Positions 58,785 to 64,000 of a stretch of DNA of 64,000 bases are shown here, piece by piece. The position numbers and the translations under genes are program-made. The number at the start of each line of letters is the position of its first letter. The stretch's first letter is position 1. This DNA is from Prunus persica (taxonomy: Eukaryota > Streptophyta > Magnoliopsida > Rosales > Rosaceae), in the NCBI RefSeq assembly GCF_000346465.2, contig NC_034009.1, positions 21,261,784 to 21,325,783 of the forward strand. Direction: 5' to 3'. The notes beneath the pieces are model-generated. The model was not told the origin of the DNA, ran no database searches, and saw nothing but the letters and a program-made list of their open reading frames with translations.

Positions 58785-59411
58785 CTAGGCCGTAACACCA
58801 TGGGGGCGGCCGTTTTGGTTGACTCCAAGCAAAGTGAAAGGTCCAAGGTCATCATGATAATACCTTGCCTCAAAACACATGGCAGAGGGGAGAAATGGCT
58901 GTGGATCGGCCTCTACTATCTCCATGTAACCCTCTTCATTCCATAGAGCTAGTTGCTGATATAGAGTGGAAGGAACACATAAGCTTTGGTGAATCCAGTC
59001 CCTGCCAAGTAATGCATTGTAAGTGGTTGACGTAGTGTTTACCACAAAGAATGCAATCTTTAGGTCTTTCGTTCCAACTATGACATCTACATCCAGGATT
59101 CTGTGAGTTTTAGTGATGCCCCTAGAAAAGTTGGTGACAGTTAAGCGTGTTGGGATTAAATCTTTCTCTGTTCTACCCATCTTGCTCAACAATTTGCAAG
59201 GTAGAAGATTAATGGTTGTACCTCCATCTACCATGACTTTGGGAATGGGAACACCCTCAAAGTTTGTTGTTATGAATAGAGGTCTAAGGTGATTAGCCAT
59301 CTCCTTGGTCGGTTTGGAGAAACAAAGCTGTTCTGCAGTCAGTTTCATGGCAGTTCCGCTTGTCTTGGCAATAGGTGTTTGCTGTTCTGGTGCTTCCTCT
59401 ACCTCTGCCAA
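58785..59411 (-). pseudogene. pol: Protease region of element G
   Basis: Retropepsin-like: VDGGTTINLLP (D-G-G active site, usual in Tat elements) and YNALLGRDWIHQ. N-terminal part overlaps by frameshift with the gag-pol linker at 59293-59667. Ends at a stop before the RT linker. Confidence 0.85.
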
Positions 59412-62311
59412 CCTGAGAAAACATGTCTCCTTCTAGAGTGTTTTCTTGTCCTTCTGCTGCCCTGAATTTCTCCGGCAAGATGAACACCATGTTGATACTT
59501 TGATCACCGTGCAAAAGGCTTTCTAATTTTGTACCGAAAGCCTCAGTTTCTTCATCTAGCTCTCCGTCATACTCCATCTGTTCTTCCCCATATTCTTTTG
59601 TCCAGTCTTCCTGTTCTCCTGTTTCAAGGAGCCCAGTTTGGTCATCTGTAGATGGCTCATAGTCCAACTACTCATCTTCATACTCTTTAGTCCAGTCTTC
59701 TTGTCCTTCAACTAGAATAGGTTCAGATTCACCTTTTATTTGTGAAGGCTCAAGCCGATTGACTGGGGATAAGGCAGGATGGGTAGAAGGTCTGCCTGGA
59801 GATTCTGCCTTTATCAGCTTTTGTGGCTGACAGGTTGTTTGTTCTGCCTGAGGAGCTATTTCTGGACTTTTCCCTCCTCTGGCTGAACTGGTCCCTAGAA
59901 GTGCCTGTGTGTCATTCCTGTTTTTAAGGAAGGTGCAATACTGCCTTTGAATTCTCCTTTTCTGAGTTCTAGTTAACTCCAGAGTCGGTCTATAGCTCTT
60001 TCCAACAGAATACCATCTGCATTATATGATAGTGGCCAAGGGCTTTTCATTCCCGGGCATCTTGATTGGTATTTCTTTCTTTAGCTGCTCTGCCATTTTC
60101 TTATTGTGTTGAGCAGGCCTAAGATAGTCCTTTTGTCTGGCTCTGTCTTTAGATGGAACCAGAACTGGACTCTGTTGGTATGATGTTCCAATCCTGTTAA
60201 ACACGCTGGGTGTGGGCTAATTCTGCCTGTCCAGAATCACTTCTAACTCACTCTCAGACTTGCACCTACTGCATAATACTACCTCAGCGGAGATAGTTGC
60301 CTTTGGCCTTTGATTAGCCTCCCTCATGACTTTTCTGCCTGCGCTAGAGCTAGCTCCTGTCGCTGTCTTGCTTCTCTTCTATTCTGGCCAATTTAAGTTG
60401 GCCATGTTGACTTGTGGCTGGGGAAAGAGATCTGTTGTAACTTATGGTGGTTTCTCCGCCAGTTTTAGCCTTCCTGTATGACACCCTTGAAAACAACACA
60501 ACTATTGGTGGAATGGTTCCAAGAGTTGTGCCACTTGCAATACTGTCTGCCCTTAAGTTCTTCTGGCTTGGGAAACTTATGGGGTGTCTCTATTGCCTTC
60601 TGTAGTAGCATCTCATCAAACAAAGCATCAACCTTTGTTAGATGAAAGGAATATACCTTGTTCTGTGTTGGTTTGTTTGGAACAAACCCTCCTGTGAATG
60701 TTGGCGGCTTATGATCCCTTGATGGCTTTGTAAAAGCCTTGCAGCTGATCAGATGTTTCAACTTTGCCTTTTCTGATACTGCAATTTCTCTTTCCTCCGA
60801 GCCTTTTGTGTCTTCCTCTGATTCCACCTCAACCAGATGGATTGAAGAGGAAAGGGGTTTGTAGTATGTGCCCTTGGAAGAGTTTCTCTTCTGTTGTTCT
60901 TCTTTAAGCAACTCCTCATACTTAGATGCTTTATCTGCCAGTTCTGCCAAATCTCCAAACAGCATCCCATCAAATCTTTTCCTCAGAGAGATTTTAAGGG
61001 CGGCTTGAGCCATCTGGATGAAGTGCCTCTCTTCCATAGGGATTCGGCATTTCATTTTGAACTTTCTGAACCTGGTTATGAAGTCTTGAGCAGGTTCATC
61101 TTCACTCTGTTTGAGGGCAGCAAGATCGATGGTGACTTCTGGCTGGATCCTGAAATAGTAGTCATGGAAAACATTTTCCATTTGCTCTCAAATTTGAACG
61201 GCGTTAGCTAGTAGACTAGTGTACCAGGTGAAGGTTTGTCCAGGGAGAGAACTCCCAAAAAGCCTTAGCTTTAACAGAGGGTTATTTTCTATGGCTATGC
61301 ACTGGACAGAAAATCTACCTTTATGCTCAACTGATGAAGCATGGGGATCTTCTCCGTTGAACAATGTGAAGTTTGGCACCTTGAAACCAGGGGATAGAGG
61401 GATTTGATCAATATAAGCTGGATATGGCTTTCTGTAAGTGGGCCTCTCTCCTCTTCTGGCTTCAAGCTCTATCATCTCCCTAATTATTCTCTGTAGTGCC
61501 CCTATGTCATTTAAAGCATTGATAGGGTGTAGATTTCATCCCTGTTCTGGCTGGATGTGGTCAATCCTGTGCTCCATTCTGTATAGCTTGGGCATAACTT
61601 CCTCCCTGTGTTCTTCCTCTTCTTCAAAATCTAGATGGTTTCTCTAATTTGCCCCTGGTCTGTTCCTGTCATTGTTGGCAAAGGGGTTAATTCCCCTTCT
61701 GCTTCTTATTGGTGGAGGGAATGGATTGGGATCCATCCTTCTGGGTCTGTAAGGCAACACAGCTGGTGCTTCAGGCAGAAGTGCCAAGGGTTGATCACGT
61801 GGAGCCAGGGTTGTGGAATAGGTGGAGTTTCTTATTTTGAGGAACCTGAACCGGTGCAGGGCCTTCTGGCCTGACTGGACCCTCATGCTCTTGGACAGAA
61901 AGAGCTCCTCCCCTCTATCCAACTTGGATCTCTTCATGCTTTTGTACTACAGCTATCTGTGCAATGAGAGGATTCTCTTGGTATGGCCAAGCCAATCCTG
62001 GTGGAGGGCCATAAGGGAGGTCTAGCTGCTGGACTACCACATCTAGGTTTGGAATTCTGTCCATGCCATTACATCATGGCTGTCATGTTGTTCAGAGTAT
62101 CCTGGCTCCTTTGTCCTGTAGCCTCCTATCGAAACATAGCTTCCTGTATCTGATTCAACCTCCTGGAGTCGGTCCTGGAACGTCTGCTTCCGGTGCTGCC
62201 ATGAGTTGAGTGTCTGTCATCACTTTCTTCTGACTCCAATCCTTCTCGGAGAACTACCTGATTTCTTTCCATGGCATGGCGTGGGTTCTGGCTAGAGCTT
62301 CCAATATTCAA
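59412..62311 (-). pseudogene. gag: gag and gag-pol linker of element G
   Basis: Start likely ATG 62311 (MNIGSSSQNPRHAMERN). Charged, Arg/Ser-rich N-terminus, then capsid domain 61181-61475 and 60465-61181 (KVPNFTLFNGEDPH, PGQTFTWYTSL, DFITRFRKFKMKC), and a zinc-knuckle-like CKWHNSWNHSTNSC near 60495-60540. 59293-60204 is an acidic linker. Several stops and at least two frameshifts (near 62000 and 59400). Confidence 0.85.
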
Positions 62312-62352
62312 TTACTTTAGAAATTTTTTTGTCGGAGTATGTATACTGAGAA

Positions 62353-62370
62353 GTCCCACTGGGCATGCCA
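62353..62370 (-). other. Primer-binding site of element G
   Basis: TGGCATGCCCAGTGGGAC on the - strand, three bases inside the LTR; one base different from the core of the site in element E. Confidence 0.75.
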
Positions 62371-62373
62371 AAT

Positions 62374-64000
62374 TGTTCACCCGTTTTATGTTTGCTCCTA
62401 TGATGGAAGGGTAAAGTTCCCTACTGCCTTGAAAACCATTGACTGGTCAACAAGTCAGCTTTCTTTAGTGTGTGAGTGTGCCACTGCTAGCAATGAAAAC
62501 CCTAGCAGATTTCTTTGAAATAGATAACTTGCGCCCCAAGTTGCTGATTTATAAACAAGCAATTATAAATTTGGGTGAGGAATATCTCCCAAGTAAGTTC
62601 TTTTCCTGCCTCAGACTGGTGAGGACTTCGCAATTTATCTCAGTACAAGATTGGTAGTTCTGGCCAGAATAAATGATAATAAAGTAGACTGTTTTTAGGC
62701 AGAACTGCCCTTTACAAAACTAGAAAGGAAAGAATCAACTCTAGAAAGACAAAAAGAAAGCTGAAATTCCATTTCTGCTTGGATAGAAGTCTCTGATCCG
62801 GGCTGGACTGGGTATGTCTATGCTGGACTGAACTATCAACAACTTCAACTGCTTAGCTTCACCTGTAAATCGATACCAAAGTTTAATTTTGGCAGAGCTT
62901 TTAATTTATTTCAAGCCTTGGGAGACTTTTGAACGGGTAGAACTGCAGCCTCTTCGATCTGAACGGGGTAGAAGTGGCTGGACTTGAGGATTACTGAGCC
63001 GGAACTGCACTATGGTACCTGTTCTACTTGATCAGGGCTTTCCATAAATTTGTTGAGGTTTTCATATTTGTGAAAACTCAAACTTTGCTTGTCTTGGCTT
63101 TTGCTGAACCAAATTTGTAACTAGAGAATTCTCGTTTTGAATGACTTATTTCTCTAAGTCTATACTTGGAAGTTTTGTTCTATAGTTGGCTTCTTTTGTG
63201 GATCAACTGAGCTTTTAGTTGCTCCAGTTTGTTTTGAAGGTTCTCAGTGATCAAGTGATCATTTTGAGTTTTTGCCTTTGGTTGATTTTTGATTGTTGAT
63301 TCATTGTTGAATTGAGTGTCCTTTGCTCTGTTCACCCTCTCCTATATTTATAAGAAATGCTTTGGAGTATGGTTTCTGATTCTTTAGAAATGGGCGGCAG
63401 ATTTTCTCAAAAGATCTTTCATTTTTAAAATGTAAAGAAAGAGGGGTTTTATCAACTCTGGTAGATAAGCTCTCAATGGTCAGTTTCTTTAAGTCAATCA
63501 CTTCTTTGTTTTTTTTGAAACAAAACTTAACCCCTCTTTAATTCCAACTACCCCCTGTGAGAGCTCAAACTGTGATGGTTAGTTTGATTTTCCAGTTTGA
63601 ACAACTTCCTGTTTCCTGCTTATCTTTTTAGAAAACACAGTCTGCGTATCCCTTGAAAGATGGTGCCTTCTTTGGAGTAGAAACAATATCTCTGAATATA
63701 TAAAAGGGTTTTGATCTTCTGGTGGCAGAGATTTCAAAGACGTCCCTTCCTTTCGCCTGCCTCTGTCAACTCTTTATCAACCCAGTTGAAATTGTTGACT
63801 TTCTTAAATCAGAGAAAAAGATTCACGTGGGTATGTTTCCTTTTGGGCTCCTTCTTCTCTTTTAATCATGCCCAAGCCCTTTTGATTTTTCTGGAGCCAT
63901 GAGCTGATTGCTTTTTTTCTTTTTCGAGGCCCAAGTTTATTTGTAGAGTCCAGACTGCTTAGGCCCTGTGGTTTTGTCTTTGTTGTGTTTGGGCTTTTTA
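62374..64000 (-). repeat. 5' LTR of element G, cut by window end
   Basis: On the - strand it ends ...GTGAACA directly before the primer site. At least 1627 bp. TATA box (TATAAATA on the - strand) at 63345-63352. Its outer end is beyond 64000 and no partner LTR is in the window. Confidence 0.75.
63345..63352 (-). promoter_or_regulatory. TATA box in 5' LTR of G
   Basis: CTTATAAATATAGGAGAGG on the - strand, a good plant TATA context about 970 bp before the primer site. Confidence 0.55.

Larger units (their letters stand above)
51924..64000 (-). mobile_element. Element G: Tat-lineage LTR retrotransposon, partial
   Basis: Minus-strand element whose 5' LTR starts at 62374 and runs off the window. 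From right to left: primer site, gag, protease, RT, second RNase H, integrase, antisense PMD gene. Its continuation left of C is the PMD piece at 37803-37888; the 3' LTR is not in the window because sequence there joins an unrelated gag copy. Older than C and B, which are nested in it. Confidence 0.9.

Overview
This window is a repeat-dense block of a plant nuclear genome. I see no intact conventional host gene and no RNA gene. Almost all of it is LTR retrotransposons of the Ty3/gypsy type, inserted into one another and into a roughly 157/168-bp tandem satellite. The lineages (Athila, Tat, a Tekay/Del-like chromovirus), a tRNA-Asp primer site, short introns and a 294-base assembly gap fit an assembled angiosperm genome. 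A woody eudicot such as a member of the Rosaceae is my guess, but the sequence alone does not prove it.

Layout. 1-860 is satellite; 861-2035 is AT-rich sequence without a gene. Element A (Athila, + strand) is 2036-13332 with two 1441-bp LTRs. After a CA/GA microsatellite comes element F (Tat-like, - strand, 3'-truncated). F is split by element E (Tat, - strand, 15480-32205, target duplication ATGGG), and its 5' LTR is 32707-34536. A short satellite stretch holds solo LTR D (34555-37130, duplication TGTAT). Then comes a three-deep nest: Tat element G (- strand, pol and gag at 55147-62311, 5' LTR running off the window end) is split by element C (37889-51923, duplication CCAAC), a chromovirus derivative made of two LTR halves around a protease-RT fragment. 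C is split by element B (second Athila copy, - strand, 39768-50789, duplication GTGTC).

Coding content. Every gag-pol is broken by stops or frameshifts, and catalytic residues are changed in the RT of G (and, less severely, E) and in the integrase of G. The more interesting sequences lie between integrase and 3' LTR and are antisense to the element carrying them. E and G carry plant-mobile-domain (PMD) genes there; the one in G shows five GT-AG introns of 77-84 bp whose phases join without a stop. The two Athila copies match on both sides of a site that holds two different exon/intron-like sequences (1013 bp in A, 673 bp in B), as if the site had been loaded with different host-gene fragments. 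In all four elements the antisense cargo sits in the same zone, which is the main thing worth following up.
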